A stretch of 64,000 bases of DNA, from the NCBI GenBank assembly GCA_041589175.1, contig JBFHWF010000003.1, positions 13,119-77,118 of the forward strand. The letters are read 5' to 3'. Positions 1 to 9,657 of the stretch are shown here, one piece after another (the first letter of the stretch is position 1; every line of letters starts with the position of its first letter). The position numbers and the translations under genes are program-made. The notes beneath the pieces were generated by a model. It was not told the origin of the DNA, searched no databases, and worked only from the letters and a program-made list of their open reading frames with translations. This stretch comes from SZUA-229 sp041589175. Lineage in GTDB: Bacteria > Pseudomonadota > Gammaproteobacteria > SZUA-229.

Positions 1-1
1 A

Positions 2-2569
2 CAGGTGCGTGTATTACAGCTTATCAATGCTTACCGTTTCCGCGGGCACCAGAAAGCAGATATTGATCCACTTGGGAGAACACACACGCAGCCGGTAGAG
101 GATTTGTCACTGGCGAGTCATGAGCTGGGCGAGAATGATCTGCAAACGGTATTCAGTACAGGTTCTCTGTACGGTCCAGAGGAAACCACGCTAGAAGAAA
201 TACTTGAGATTGTTTCAGATAGTTACTGTGGATCAATCGGATCAGAGTACATGCATATGACCGAAACCGGAGAGAAGCGCTGGATCCAGCAGCGCATCGA
301 AACGGTCAGAGGCAAAGCAGATATGGATGTGCTTGCACGTACACAATTGCTACAGCGGCTCACAGCAGCAGAAGGGCTTGAAAAATATCTGCATACAAAA
401 TACGTCGGACAGAAACGTTTTTCCCTGGAAGGTGGCGAAACGTTAATACCACTGATTCATGAGGTGATACAGCGTTCGGTCAGTCATGGTGTTAAGGAAA
501 TTGTGATTGGTATGGCGCACCGTGGCCGTCTGAATGTGCTGGTTAATGTCATGGGTAAAAAACCGGCGGAACTGTTTAGTGAATTTGAGGGTACCAAGTC
601 ACATGGCGAGTACATGGGTGATGTGAAATACCATATGGGTTTTTCATCCGATATGCGAACACCTAAAGGTGATGTTCACCTTGCACTTGCATTCAATCCT
701 TCGCATCTGGAGATAGTTGCACCTGTTGTTGAAGGCTCGGTGCGTGCAAGGCAGGAGCGTAGAGACGATGCTGAAGGTCGTGAAGTTGTACCTATACAGA
801 TACACGGCGATGCAGCATTTGCTGGACAGGGTGTCGTTATGGAAACCCTGCAGATGTCACAGTCCAGAGGTTACTCAACCAAGGGTAGTATACATATTGT
901 GGTGAATAACCAGATTGGCTTCACCACCAGTAACATACAGGACAGTCGTTCAACACATTACTGCACTGATGTAGCAAAGATGGTTGATGCGCCCATTTTT
1001 CATGTCAATGGTGATGACCCTGAAGCGGTCATGCTGGTTGCGCAGATTGCGCTCGACTATCGAATGGCGTTCAAGAAGGATGTTGTTATCGATATGATCT
1101 GTTACCGGCGGCATGGCCATAATGAGGCAGATGAGCCTTCAGCCACGCAGCCGATGATGTATCAGAAAATTCAGCAACTAAAAACCACACGTGCACTCTA
1201 TGCTGACAGGCTGGTTAAGGAAAAGATCGTTGCTGCAGAATTACCCGATGCCATGCTGGAGGATTACCGGAATGAACTGGATGCAGGGCATTGCGTGGTG
1301 CCAGAGATTTCTACCAGTGCAGATCCATCACTGCATGCATTTCACATTAACTGGCATCCGTATATGAGCGATGTGAGTGAGCCGCTTGTTGAAACTGCAA
1401 TTAATATGGAAACGGTGCGTCTGTTATGTGAACAACTGGAACAACGGCCAAGGGGGCTTGAGCTTCATCCTCGGGTTGAAAAAATTATGCAGGACCGCCA
1501 TAAAATGGCTGCCGGTGCCATGCTGTGTGACTGGGGTTTCGCAGAAACTCTGGCGTATGCCAGCCTGGTGACCGAGGGTTATGCGGTGCGCCTCTCGGGG
1601 CAGGATTCCGGCAGAGGAACATTTTTCCATCGACATGCCGTATTGCATAATCAGCAGGATGGCACATCATATATTCCGCTGCGAAATTTATCTGAAGCGC
1701 AAAGCAATTTTCTGGTGATTGATTCACTACTCTCTGAAGCTGCTGTGCTTGCTTTTGAATATGGCTATGCCACGGCAGAGCCAGAAACACTGGTTTTATG
1801 GGAAGCACAGTTTGGTGATTTCGCTAACAATGCCCAGGTAGTGATCGACCAGTTTATTGTTGCGGGTGAACAGAAATGGGGGCGTTTGTGTGGACTGGTC
1901 ATGTTGCTTCCCCATGGATTCGAAGGGCAGGGTGCTGAGCACTCATCGGCACGACTGGAGCGATACCTGCAATTGTGCGCACAAAACAACATACAGGTGT
2001 GTGTGCCCAGTACGCCTGCTCAGATGTTTCATCTGCTAAGACGTCAGATGATACGAAAATATCGCAAGCCATTAATAATAATGACGCCAAAGAGCCTGCT
2101 GAGACATAAGCTGGCCGTGAATAGTCTTGACGATATCTGTCAGGAAAACTTTTTCACGGTTATTGATGAAACGGATGATGTGTCGGCGAAGAAGATTACA
2201 CGCGTTATTATGTGTAGTGGCAAGGTGTATTATGATCTGCTGATTCAGCGAAGAGAAGCTGCGCTGGAACATGTGGCGATTATACGAATAGAAGAACTGT
2301 ACCCATTTCCAGCTGATGCATTGAATAGTGTATTACAGAAATATAGCAAGGCAGAAGAATTGATCTGGTGCCAGGAAGAACCTAAAAACCAGGGTGCATG
2401 GGATTACTTTGAACCGCGTTTTGCAGCCAAGCTGGATCACCCCTGCATGGTTGAGTATGTTGGGCGCGAACCATCAGCAGCACCCGCTGTAGGCTCTGCT
2501 AAAGTGCATGCGCAGCAGCAGAAACGACTGGTTAAACAGGCCCTGTTTGGCAAATCAGATAAAAAATAA
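2..2569 (+). CDS. sucA: 2-oxoglutarate dehydrogenase E1 component (5' partial)
   Basis: Thiamine-diphosphate-dependent E1 subunit of the 2-oxoglutarate dehydrogenase complex, which decarboxylates 2-oxoglutarate and passes the succinyl group to the lipoyl arm of SucB. The reading frame is open from the first bases; about 855 residues are present against roughly 930-945 in the family, so the N-terminal end lies outside the window. The GTG at 5 is an internal valine codon, in the conserved LQLINAYRFRGHQ segment. Other family hallmarks are AHRGRLNVL, HGDAAFAGQGVVMETL and VNNQIGFTTS (thiamine-diphosphate/metal region) and the C-terminal EEPKNQGAW motif. sucB follows after 19 bases, in the same operon. 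Confidence 0.97.
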   Translation, partial: QVRVLQLINAYRFRGHQKADIDPLGRTHTQPVEDLSLASHELGENDLQTVFSTGSLYGPEETTLEEILEIVSDSYCGSIGSEYMHMTETGEKRWIQQRIETVRGKADMDVLARTQLLQRLTAAEGLEKYLHTKYVGQKRFSLEGGETLIPLIHEVIQRSVSHGVKEIVIGMAHRGRLNVLVNVMGKKPAELFSEFEGTKSHGEYMGDVKYHMGFSSDMRTPKGDVHLALAFNPSHLEIVAPVVEGSVRARQERRDDAEGREVVPIQIHGDAAFAGQGVVMETLQMSQSRGYSTKGSIHIVVNNQIGFTTSNIQDSRSTHYCTDVAKMVDAPIFHVNGDDPEAVMLVAQIALDYRMAFKKDVVIDMICYRRHGHNEADEPSATQPMMYQKIQQLKTTRALYADRLVKEKIVAAELPDAMLEDYRNELDAGHCVVPEISTSADPSLHAFHINWHPYMSDVSEPLVETAINMETVRLLCEQLEQRPRGLELHPRVEKIMQDRHKMAAGAMLCDWGFAETLAYASLVTEGYAVRLSGQDSGRGTFFHRHAVLHNQQDGTSYIPLRNLSEAQSNFLVIDSLLSEAAVLAFEYGYATAEPETLVLWEAQFGDFANNAQVVIDQFIVAGEQKWGRLCGLVMLLPHGFEGQGAEHSSARLERYLQLCAQNNIQVCVPSTPAQMFHLLRRQMIRKYRKPLIIMTPKSLLRHKLAVNSLDDICQENFFTVIDETDDVSAKKITRVIMCSGKVYYDLLIQRREAALEHVAIIRIEELYPFPADALNSVLQKYSKAEELIWCQEEPKNQGAWDYFEPRFAAKLDHPCMVEYVGREPSAAPAVGSAKVHAQQQKRLVKQALFGKSDKK

Positions 2570-2588
2570 AGACAGGTAGGACAATCGC

Positions 2589-3812
2589 ATGACTATAGAA
2601 GTGAAAGTACCCGGATTACCTGAATCGGTTTCCGATGCAACTATTGTTGCCTGGCGAAAGAAAGCAGGTGATCAGGTTAAACGGGATGAGCCTCTGGTCG
2701 ACCTTGAAACCGATAAGGTTGTGCTGGAGGTGCCGTCACCTGCAGATGGTGTTGTGCAGACTATCCACCAGCAGGAAGGTGCAGTGGTGACTGCGGAGCA
2801 ATTGCTGGCTGAGCTGTCTGAAGTTGATGCGTCATTACAGGCATCCGCCCAGTCGGCTGAAGTTGCATCGTCATCCGCAGAAGCGTTTATTACACCCTCA
2901 GCAAAGAAAATGATTGAGGACAATGGCCTGGATGCTTCAGATATTAGCGGTTCGGGAAAAGATGGACGTGTGCTTAAAGAGGATGTCATTGCACACATGC
3001 AATCGACTTCTTCCACACCTGATGCGGCCAAAGAAGAAAAGATTATGAAGCCAGAAGCGCCCTCAGCTGATTCAACGACTTCTTCGAATGTCAGTCTTGA
3101 TACATCACTTGAGCGTGTCGAAAAGCGTGTGCCGATGACTCGTCTCAGGGCGCGTATTGCAGAACGTCTGATGAGTGCGCAGCATAACGCAGCAATTCTG
3201 ACGACATTCAATGAAGTTAATATGCAGCCGGTTATGGATTTACGTAGTCGATACCAGGAACAGTTTGTCAAAAAATACGATATCAAACTTGGTTTTATGT
3301 CGTTTTTTATCAAGGCAAGTATCGAGGCGCTCAAGCGATACCCTGCCGTTAATGCATCAATAGATGGTAATGATATTGTATATCATGGCTTCTTCGATAT
3401 CGGTGTCGCGGTAGCATCGCCAAGAGGGCTTGTCGTGCCCGTTGTAAGGGATGCCGATCAGATGACCCTGGCTGATATCGAGCGTACGATAGCCGACTTT
3501 TCTGTGCGTTCCCGTAATAATCAGTTATCGCTGGATGAAATGACGGGTGGAACATTTTCGATCACCAATGGTGGTGTATTCGGTTCGATGATGTCGACAC
3601 CGATTATTAATCCGCCGCAGAGCGGCATACTGGGAATGCATAAGATTCAGCAGCGCCCAGTGGTTGAGAATGGCGAAATCGTCGCGCGCCCCATGATGTA
3701 TCTTGCCCTGTCCTACGATCATCGCATTATCGATGGTGCTGAAGCGGTACAGTTTCTGGTGACGATAAAAGACGTGCTTGAAGACCCTGCGCGTGTACTG
3801 GTTGGGGTGTGA
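2589..3812 (+). CDS. sucB: Dihydrolipoyllysine-residue succinyltransferase (E2)
   Basis: E2 core of the 2-oxoglutarate dehydrogenase complex, which transfers the succinyl group from lipoyl-lysine to CoA. The 407 residues show three parts: an N-terminal lipoyl domain with the lipoylated lysine K43 in DLETDKVVLEVP; an E3-binding domain at about 105-140 (PSAKKMIEDNGLDASDISG); and the acyltransferase domain from about 180 to the end, with the catalytic H378 and D382 in SYDHRIIDG. Ser/Ala/Thr-rich linkers join the parts. It lies 19 bases after sucA, and its stop is followed by the lpd ATG after only two bases, so translation is probably coupled. Confidence 0.97.
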   Translation: MTIEVKVPGLPESVSDATIVAWRKKAGDQVKRDEPLVDLETDKVVLEVPSPADGVVQTIHQQEGAVVTAEQLLAELSEVDASLQASAQSAEVASSSAEAFITPSAKKMIEDNGLDASDISGSGKDGRVLKEDVIAHMQSTSSTPDAAKEEKIMKPEAPSADSTTSSNVSLDTSLERVEKRVPMTRLRARIAERLMSAQHNAAILTTFNEVNMQPVMDLRSRYQEQFVKKYDIKLGFMSFFIKASIEALKRYPAVNASIDGNDIVYHGFFDIGVAVASPRGLVVPVVRDADQMTLADIERTIADFSVRSRNNQLSLDEMTGGTFSITNGGVFGSMMSTPIINPPQSGILGMHKIQQRPVVENGEIVARPMMYLALSYDHRIIDGAEAVQFLVTIKDVLEDPARVLVGV

Positions 3813-3814
3813 TT

Positions 3815-5260
3815 ATGTCTGCAAATTACGATGTCATCGTTATCGGCGCAGGCCCTGCAGGCTATGTGGCAGCCATACGTTGTGCACAACTGGGTATGCG
3901 CACCTTATGTGTGGATAACTGGGTAAATGAGCAGGGTGAGCCTTCACTGGGTGGCACCTGTCTAAATGTTGGATGTATACCCTCAAAGGCGCTACTACAG
4001 TCATCCGAACTTTATGAAATGGCGACGTCGGGCTTTGCTGATCATGGTATACAGGCAGCCGATGTGTCACTGGATCTGGCCGCCATGATGGCGCGTAAAG
4101 ATAAGGTGGTTTCTGAGCTAACCCAGGGTGTGTCGATGCTTCTGAAAGCAAATAAGGTCGAGATGCTGAGTGGAACAGCCAAGCTCATGGCTGATAAAAA
4201 CGTCAAACTGAATCTGGCGAATGGTGAGCAGCAGATGCTGCAGGCTAAGCACATTATTATTGCCAGTGGTTCCAGTTCGATTGAATTGAGCAATGCGCCG
4301 CTGGTGGATGATGTGGTGGTCGATTCTACAGGGGCACTGGCATTTAATTCCGTTCCTGCACGTATAGGTATCGTTGGTGGTGGCGTTATCGGTCTTGAGC
4401 TGGGTAGTGTGTGGCGTCGCCTGGGGTCTGAGGTTGTTATTCTTGAGGCGCAGGACAGTTTTCTGCCTCTGGCAGATCAGCAGTTATCCCGTGAGGCTTT
4501 GCGTGTTTTCAAAAAGCAGGGGCTTGATATTCGTCTTAATGCGCGACTAATCGATACCCATGTGACTGGTGAAGGCGATAATCGGAAAGTAGAAGTCAGT
4601 TATGAAGATGAAAATGGTCAGCAGATTGACACCTACGATAAGTTGATAGTTGCCGTTGGGCGTAAACCGAATACAGACCACATCGCCGATGAAGAAGCAG
4701 ATCTATTATTAGATGAACGCTGTTTTATTCATGTCGATGAAAATTGCGAAACTTCGCTACCAGAGGTATATGCCATTGGTGATGTCGTGCGTGGCCCCAT
4801 GCTGGCACATAAAGGTTCAGAGGAAGGTATGATGGTGGCTGAGCGGATAGCAGGTCAGTCAGCTGAGGTGAATTATGAGCATATACCATCGGTGGTTTAT
4901 ACCCACCCTGAACTTGCATGGGTCGGTAAAACAGAACAGCAATTAATGGCGTCAGGTGAAGATTATCGATCAGGTGTTTTTCCTTTTGCGGCCAGTGGTA
5001 GAGCACGCGCGGCGGGAGAAACCACGGGAATGGTTAAGATACTCTCTAGTGCAAGAACAGATCGAGTGTTAGGTGTGCATATTATAGGTGCCCATGCATC
5101 TGAGTTAATTGCCCAGGCTGTGATTGCCATGCAGATGGGGGCAAGCTCGGAAGATCTGGCGTTGACCGTGTTTGCACATCCGTCGTTATCAGAGGCCTTG
5201 CATGAAGCGGCGCTTGCCGTTGATAATCGCGCGATTCATATTGCGCAAAAGAAAAAGTAA
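3815..5260 (+). CDS. lpd: Dihydrolipoyl dehydrogenase (E3)
   Basis: FAD-dependent E3 subunit that reoxidises dihydrolipoamide with NAD+. From the ATG at 3815 it is 481 residues. An in-frame GTG at 3809 inside the end of sucB is less likely as the start because the ATG begins MSANYDVIVIGAGPAG, directly at the FAD-binding Rossmann motif. The redox-active disulfide is C49/C54 in GGTCLNVGCIPSK. A second GxGxxG (GIVGGGVIGLELGS) binds NAD, and the C-terminal HPSLSEALHEA segment holds the catalytic His-Glu pair. Its place between sucB and sucC suggests an E3 dedicated to the 2-oxoglutarate complex; a pyruvate dehydrogenase E3 may exist elsewhere. Confidence 0.97.
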   Translation: MSANYDVIVIGAGPAGYVAAIRCAQLGMRTLCVDNWVNEQGEPSLGGTCLNVGCIPSKALLQSSELYEMATSGFADHGIQAADVSLDLAAMMARKDKVVSELTQGVSMLLKANKVEMLSGTAKLMADKNVKLNLANGEQQMLQAKHIIIASGSSSIELSNAPLVDDVVVDSTGALAFNSVPARIGIVGGGVIGLELGSVWRRLGSEVVILEAQDSFLPLADQQLSREALRVFKKQGLDIRLNARLIDTHVTGEGDNRKVEVSYEDENGQQIDTYDKLIVAVGRKPNTDHIADEEADLLLDERCFIHVDENCETSLPEVYAIGDVVRGPMLAHKGSEEGMMVAERIAGQSAEVNYEHIPSVVYTHPELAWVGKTEQQLMASGEDYRSGVFPFAASGRARAAGETTGMVKILSSARTDRVLGVHIIGAHASELIAQAVIAMQMGASSEDLALTVFAHPSLSEALHEAALAVDNRAIHIAQKKK

Positions 5261-5298
5261 ACGAATAAACATCCAGCGTGTGCTGGTGGAGTTCACCC

Positions 5299-6465
5299 AT
5301 GAATTTACATGAATATCAAGCCAAACAACTGTTTCGACAATACGGCATGCCTGTGCCAGAGAGCCGCGTAGTCAGTTCTGCAGGTGATGTTGTTTCTGCG
5401 CTCGATTCATTGAGCGGCGATCGTTGGGTGGTAAAGGCCCAGGTTCATGCTGGCGGCAGAGGTAAAGCTGGTGGCGTCAAGATTAGCGACAATACCGAAG
5501 AAGTTTCACACTTTGTGGGGCAGATGCTGGGAACTAACCTGGTGACCTATCAGACGGATTCGCGGGGGCAGCCGATTCACCATGTGTTACTTGAGGAAAC
5601 CAGTAATATTGATCGCGAACTTTATGTGGGTGCGGTGGTGGATCGTGCAACTCGTCGCGTGGTCATAATGGCTTCGACGGAAGGTGGTGTTGAAATTGAA
5701 AAAGTTGCAGAAGAATCACCTGAAAAAATTCTGCGCGCCACAGTGGATCCCATGCTCGGGTTAATGCCTTACCAGTGTCGAAAACTTGCTTTTGGTCTCG
5801 GGCTTGAAGGTGATCAGATTAAACAGTTTACGCGATTGTTAAGTGGCCTCGCGAAACTGTTTGTTGAAAAGGATCTGAGTCTGGTGGAGATTAATCCGCT
5901 GGTTGTTACAAAAGAAGGTAACCTGATTTGTCTCGATGGCAAGATTAATGTTGATGATAATGCATTATATCGTCAGCCTGAGCTATTGGAGCTTCGAGAT
6001 ACAACGCAGGAAGATGAGAGGGAAAATAGAGCAAAGGAGTGGGACCTTAATTACATTGCACTGGACGGTAGTATCGGTTGCATGGTAAATGGTGCAGGCC
6101 TGGCTATGGCGACCATGGATCTGATTAAACTACATGGCGGTGATCCCGCAAACTTTCTCGATGTTGGCGGTGGTGCAACAAAAGAGCGGGTTGCAGAAGC
6201 ATTCAAGATTATTCTATCTGACGAGAATGTGAAAACGGTGCTGGTTAATATTTTTGGTGGCATCGTACGATGTGACCTGATCGCTGAGGGTATTATTGGC
6301 GCGGTTGAAGAGGTGGGCGTTACTATACCTATCGTAGTCAGGCTTGAAGGAAATAATGCTGAGAAGGGTGCGACACTGCTTGAGCAGAGTGATCTGAATA
6401 TTATTACAGCGCATGGTTTAACCGAAGCTGCAGAGAAAGCAGTTGCTGCTGCTAAAGGGGTATAA
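5299..6465 (+). CDS. sucC: Succinyl-CoA synthetase (ADP-forming) beta subunit
   Basis: Beta subunit of succinyl-CoA ligase, which conserves the thioester energy of succinyl-CoA as ATP or GTP. It has 388 residues from the ATG at 5299 (MNLHEYQAKQLF is the usual family N-terminus); an upstream in-frame start at 5278 would add seven atypical residues. The N-terminal ATP-grasp domain shows VKAQVHAGGRGKAGGVK and EINPLVVT; the C-terminal CoA-ligase domain shows GAGLAMATMDLIKLHGG and NIFGGIVRCD. sucD starts three bases after the stop. Confidence 0.97.
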   Translation: MNLHEYQAKQLFRQYGMPVPESRVVSSAGDVVSALDSLSGDRWVVKAQVHAGGRGKAGGVKISDNTEEVSHFVGQMLGTNLVTYQTDSRGQPIHHVLLEETSNIDRELYVGAVVDRATRRVVIMASTEGGVEIEKVAEESPEKILRATVDPMLGLMPYQCRKLAFGLGLEGDQIKQFTRLLSGLAKLFVEKDLSLVEINPLVVTKEGNLICLDGKINVDDNALYRQPELLELRDTTQEDERENRAKEWDLNYIALDGSIGCMVNGAGLAMATMDLIKLHGGDPANFLDVGGGATKERVAEAFKIILSDENVKTVLVNIFGGIVRCDLIAEGIIGAVEEVGVTIPIVVRLEGNNAEKGATLLEQSDLNIITAHGLTEAAEKAVAAAKGV

Positions 6466-6468
6466 GTC

Positions 6469-7341
6469 ATGAGTGTTTTAATTAACAGCGAAACCAAAGT
6501 AATCTGCCAGGGCTTTACGGGGAAACAGGGAACCTTTCACTCAGAACAGGCGATTGCCTATGGAACACAAATGGTCGGTGGTGTAACACCGGGTAAAGGT
6601 GGGCAAACCCACCTTGGTTTGCCGGTCTTTAATACTGTGCGCGATGCTGTGAATCATACTGCAGCAACTGCATCAGTTATTTATGTGCCGGCCCCATTCT
6701 GTAAGGATTCTATCCTTGAAGCGGTCGACGCTGGTATTGAACTTATCGTCTGTATTACAGAAGGTATACCCACCCTGGATATGGTTGAGGCAAAAATTGC
6801 TGTTGACCAGGCTGGTGTGCGCCTGATTGGGCCAAACTGCCCGGGTATCATTACGCCAGGCGAATGTAAGATAGGTATTATGCCGGGTGAAATACACAAA
6901 CCAGGCAAGGTGGGTATAGTTTCCCGTTCAGGTACTCTGACCTATGAAGCGGTAAAACAGACAAGCGATCTCGGTTATGGTCAGACAACGTGTATTGGTA
7001 TTGGAGGTGATCCGATACCCGGTATGAATTTTATCGACTGCCTTGCGCTGTTCGAGGAAGACCCTGAAACTGAAGCGATACTGATGGTGGGGGAGATCGG
7101 TGGTACCGCGGAAGAGGAAGCAGCTGAGTATATTCGTACCAGTGTTAACAAGCCTGTGGCTGCGTTTATTGCGGGTGGAACAGCACCCAAGGGTAAGCGT
7201 ATGGGGCATGCTGGTGCGATAATCGCTGGTGGCAAAGGCACGGCGGAAGAAAAGTTCTCGGCACTACAGGCCGCTGGGGTAACGATTACACGATCTCCCG
7301 CCGGTCTTGGTCAGGCAGTCGCTGAAGCGACTGGCTGGTAG
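6469..7341 (+). CDS. sucD: Succinyl-CoA synthetase alpha subunit
   Basis: Alpha subunit of succinyl-CoA ligase, carrying the CoA site and the phosphohistidine. It has 290 residues, a typical length. The CoA-binding Rossmann domain contains GFTGKQGTFH near residue 15 and GGVTPGKGG near 37. The phosphorylated histidine is H247 in KRMGHAGAI. It is the last gene of the sucA-sucB-lpd-sucC-sucD run; the convergent oxygenase gene ends 13 bases further on, and I see no clear intrinsic terminator between them. Confidence 0.97.
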   Translation: MSVLINSETKVICQGFTGKQGTFHSEQAIAYGTQMVGGVTPGKGGQTHLGLPVFNTVRDAVNHTAATASVIYVPAPFCKDSILEAVDAGIELIVCITEGIPTLDMVEAKIAVDQAGVRLIGPNCPGIITPGECKIGIMPGEIHKPGKVGIVSRSGTLTYEAVKQTSDLGYGQTTCIGIGGDPIPGMNFIDCLALFEEDPETEAILMVGEIGGTAEEEAAEYIRTSVNKPVAAFIAGGTAPKGKRMGHAGAIIAGGKGTAEEKFSALQAAGVTITRSPAGLGQAVAEATGW

Positions 7342-7354
7342 CTTTAGCTGATAG

Positions 7355-7879
7355 CTATTCGGCAGGACCAATATTGATGCCGAGGGAGACTCTATTTTCG
7401 CTCGACAGATTTTCCGTGACTTCATGGGGCATGTTGGGTGGAAAAAAAACGAACATGCCTTCCTGTGGTGTCACCTCGGATAATACGGCGCCCTTGCCAA
7501 TAATCAGTTGTCCAGAGTTCTCTGGGACTTTTACATAATAAACCGCAGATAACAGCTCGTCGTCGTCATCATGTTGATGAAGTGTTGTGCGGTCTCCCGG
7601 CGCCATCAGGTTGAACCAGAGTCCAGCGCGGAGCTGGTCGGTGGGTCTTTGAAGTATCTGTGAGGCGATACGAATGCAATTCTCAAGAACGGTATTAATG
7701 GCAGGTATTTGTCCGGCGTCGATGTAGATGTTTTCATAGCGGCCATGAAAAAGATGTGTCTTTCGAGTGCTGTCATCGTCAATATGCTGTTCAAGGCCTT
7801 TAAGTAGGGATGCGTTGACAGGCACCGCATTATCGAGCGTTGCCGTATGTAGAGTAAAGTTCTGGATGCGCAGTGTCAT
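7355..7879 (-). CDS. Putative 2-oxoglutarate/Fe(II)-dependent oxygenase
   Basis: A 174-residue protein with the double-stranded beta-helix signature of the 2OG-Fe(II) oxygenases. The facial triad is visible as H103-x-D105 (in LHQHDDDDELLSAVYYV), a distal H152 in PPNMPHEV, and R163 in NRVSLGINI to bind 2-oxoglutarate. It resembles short proteins of this superfamily annotated as putative 2OG-Fe(II) oxygenase; the substrate is unknown. Its start overlaps the stop of the upstream acetyltransferase gene by four bases, so the two are probably co-transcribed. Confidence 0.8.
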   Translation of the reverse strand: MTLRIQNFTLHTATLDNAVPVNASLLKGLEQHIDDDSTRKTHLFHGRYENIYIDAGQIPAINTVLENCIRIASQILQRPTDQLRAGLWFNLMAPGDRTTLHQHDDDDELLSAVYYVKVPENSGQLIIGKGAVLSEVTPQEGMFVFFPPNMPHEVTENLSSENRVSLGINIGPAE

Positions 7880-8364
7880 AATTCAGCCCCCTCGATGTCG
7901 TAATACATTATATCGACATCTTCTCCATGATATTCGCAGCTTTCTAGATGCTGCCAGCCCCTTTTTCTGTAAAACATGGCCTGGTCAGGTGTAAACAGGT
8001 AGATTCTGGTGATATTAAGTGTACTGGCCACCTGAATAATGTGCTGAAGTAAACGGGAGGCGATGCCCCGGCGGCGATACGGGGCATCCACATACAGGCT
8101 TGCTACCCACGGCCCCAGCTGTGGACGTGTATCCATGTCAGATGTGACCAGGCTAATGGAACCAAGGGGAATAGGCCCTTGAGTCGCAACCAGGCAGCAG
8201 GGGAGTGCAGGTGCGGGTTCATAGCCGCTATAGAGTTGTATGCGTTTCTCCGTGGTAAGCTCGGGGCTTATGTTTTTCCATTCCTGTTGATGCCAGTGGG
8301 CAATGATGGGTATATGCTCAGAGTGCTGTTCGAGAGAGTGGATTGAGAAATCGGACATACGCAA
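7876..8364 (-). CDS. GNAT family N-acetyltransferase
   Basis: A 162-residue acetyltransferase of the GNAT fold. The acetyl-CoA-binding motif A is seen as LYVDAPYRRRGIASRLLQHI (RxxGIA signature), followed by an FYRKRGW motif B segment near the C-terminus. The acceptor substrate cannot be told from sequence. It is the first gene of a two-gene minus-strand unit with the oxygenase gene. The 120 bases separating it from the divergent signalling operon are very A/T rich and probably hold promoters for both sides. Confidence 0.85.
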   Translation of the reverse strand: MRMSDFSIHSLEQHSEHIPIIAHWHQQEWKNISPELTTEKRIQLYSGYEPAPALPCCLVATQGPIPLGSISLVTSDMDTRPQLGPWVASLYVDAPYRRRGIASRLLQHIIQVASTLNITRIYLFTPDQAMFYRKRGWQHLESCEYHGEDVDIMYYDIEGAEL

Positions 8365-8485
8365 AAAAAATCACTGAAATTGATGGAAATAGTGTCTATT
8401 CTAATAGTTAAGACGAATACATTGAATGATATAAAAAAATAAAAATTCTTAAGTAAAATCATGCGCTTATGTGGAGGCCCCCCGT

Positions 8486-9070
8486 ATGAGTTCAAGTAAT
8501 AAAATATTGATTGTTGATGATACCCCCTCAATTCATGAAGATTTCAGGAAAATTTTAACAAACCCCTCCAATATGGGAGGAGAGCTTGATGTTATGGCTG
8601 ATACTCTGTTCGGTACAGCAGCACAGGATAATGTCTATAAGGAAATCGATTATCAGCTCGACTCAGCATTCCAGGGTGAAGAAGCACTAAGGATGATCGA
8701 AAAGGCCGAGGAAGAAGGAGCCGGTTACTCGCTGGTGTTTATGGATGTGCGCATGCCACCCGGTCTGGATGGTATTAAGACCATCGGTAAAATCTGGGAA
8801 AAATACCCAAGCATGGAAATCGTAATCTGTACCGCCTATTCCGATTATTCATGGGTCGATATTATCGACATACTGGGCCCATCAGATCATCTGCTTGTAC
8901 TGAAAAAGCCCTTTGATGCAGATGAGGCCCAGCAGATGGCATTATCAATGACGCAACGAGCAAATAAATCGATGCGTCAACGAGAATATATTACGGGTCT
9001 GGAAAGCAACCTTAAAGATTGTAAAGATAATGTCACACAATTAAAAAAGCAGTACGAGTCTAAAGAATAA
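8486..9070 (+). CDS. Stand-alone response regulator with expanded receiver domain
   Basis: A 194-residue protein consisting of a receiver domain and a short charged C-terminal helix (about 155-194, coiled-coil-like) with no DNA-binding or enzymatic output. The acidic pocket is VDD near residues 10-12, the phospho-acceptor is D87 in FMDVRMPPG, and the switch threonine and lysine are in ICTAYSD and LKKPF. About 25 extra residues separate the first helix (IHEDFRKIL) from the second strand (YQLDSAFQGEEAL). The ATG at 8486 is chosen over a GTG at 8471 because GGAGG lies just upstream. The receiver is a close paralogue of the N-terminus of the protein at 11400. First gene of a four-gene signalling operon. 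Confidence 0.88.
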   Translation: MSSSNKILIVDDTPSIHEDFRKILTNPSNMGGELDVMADTLFGTAAQDNVYKEIDYQLDSAFQGEEALRMIEKAEEEGAGYSLVFMDVRMPPGLDGIKTIGKIWEKYPSMEIVICTAYSDYSWVDIIDILGPSDHLLVLKKPFDADEAQQMALSMTQRANKSMRQREYITGLESNLKDCKDNVTQLKKQYESKE

Positions 9071-9131
9071 TACAGCGGTATAAGGAAGGTGTCCGATAGT
9101 CTCATGGGGTTACCTCCGCTTCATTAAGGGG

Positions 9132-9653
9132 GTGTTAGTTCATCAGTTCGCCTGTTTCCTCATGCTTATGGCATGGGGAGAGTTATCTATTGCTGAAAAT
9201 AGTGAAAATAATCAGTTAAAAGCTGCCTATATCATCAACTTTGCTCGTTTTAGTAGCTGGCCAGAATCCGCTCTCGAAAGTACAACAAATCTCTATATGT
9301 GTGTGTTGATGGATACAGAGCTGGGTTCATATCTTGAGTTAATGGCGAACAGGAAAATCAAAGGTCGTGATGTAGTTATTGTAAATGTTGAGGCCGGTGT
9401 TGCTCTTGAAAAATGTCACCTGGTGTATTTTGGAAAGGGTGATGACGAAAAAACCCAACGGGCCCTGAATAACATAGCAGGTATTTCATTGATAACGATG
9501 AGTGATATATCAGGTTTTGTGTATATGGGAGGCATGGTCGAGATGTTGAAGCAGGGGAGAAAATACCGCTTTATAGTCGATCTAAAAAAGAGTGAAGCAG
9601 TTATGATTCGATATCGATCAGAACTGTTAGAAGTATCAGAGGTGATAAGGTGA
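9132..9653 (+). CDS. YfiR family (DUF4154) periplasmic protein
   Basis: A 173-residue exported protein of the YfiR/DUF4154 family. The N-terminus is a signal peptide (QFACFLMLMAWGELSIA). The mature part starts with KAAYIINFARFSSWPES, the typical family opening, and contains MCVLMD, the CHLVYFG segment and the closing LITMSDISGF. In Pseudomonas YfiR binds the periplasmic sensor domain of the diguanylate cyclase YfiN and keeps it inactive; here the neighbouring YfiN-like sensor belongs to a histidine kinase. The start is uncertain: GTG at 9132 directly abuts an AAGGGGG stretch, and the next ATG (9162) would cut into the signal peptide. Confidence 0.82.
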   Translation: MLVHQFACFLMLMAWGELSIAENSENNQLKAAYIINFARFSSWPESALESTTNLYMCVLMDTELGSYLELMANRKIKGRDVVIVNVEAGVALEKCHLVYFGKGDDEKTQRALNNIAGISLITMSDISGFVYMGGMVEMLKQGRKYRFIVDLKKSEAVMIRYRSELLEVSEVIR

Positions 9654-9657
9654 TCCT

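Noticed and set aside
2672..3334. A 220-codon open frame antisense to sucB
   Set aside because: It lies wholly within sucB and its Ser/Thr/Ala-rich translation reflects the sucB linker codons on the opposite strand.
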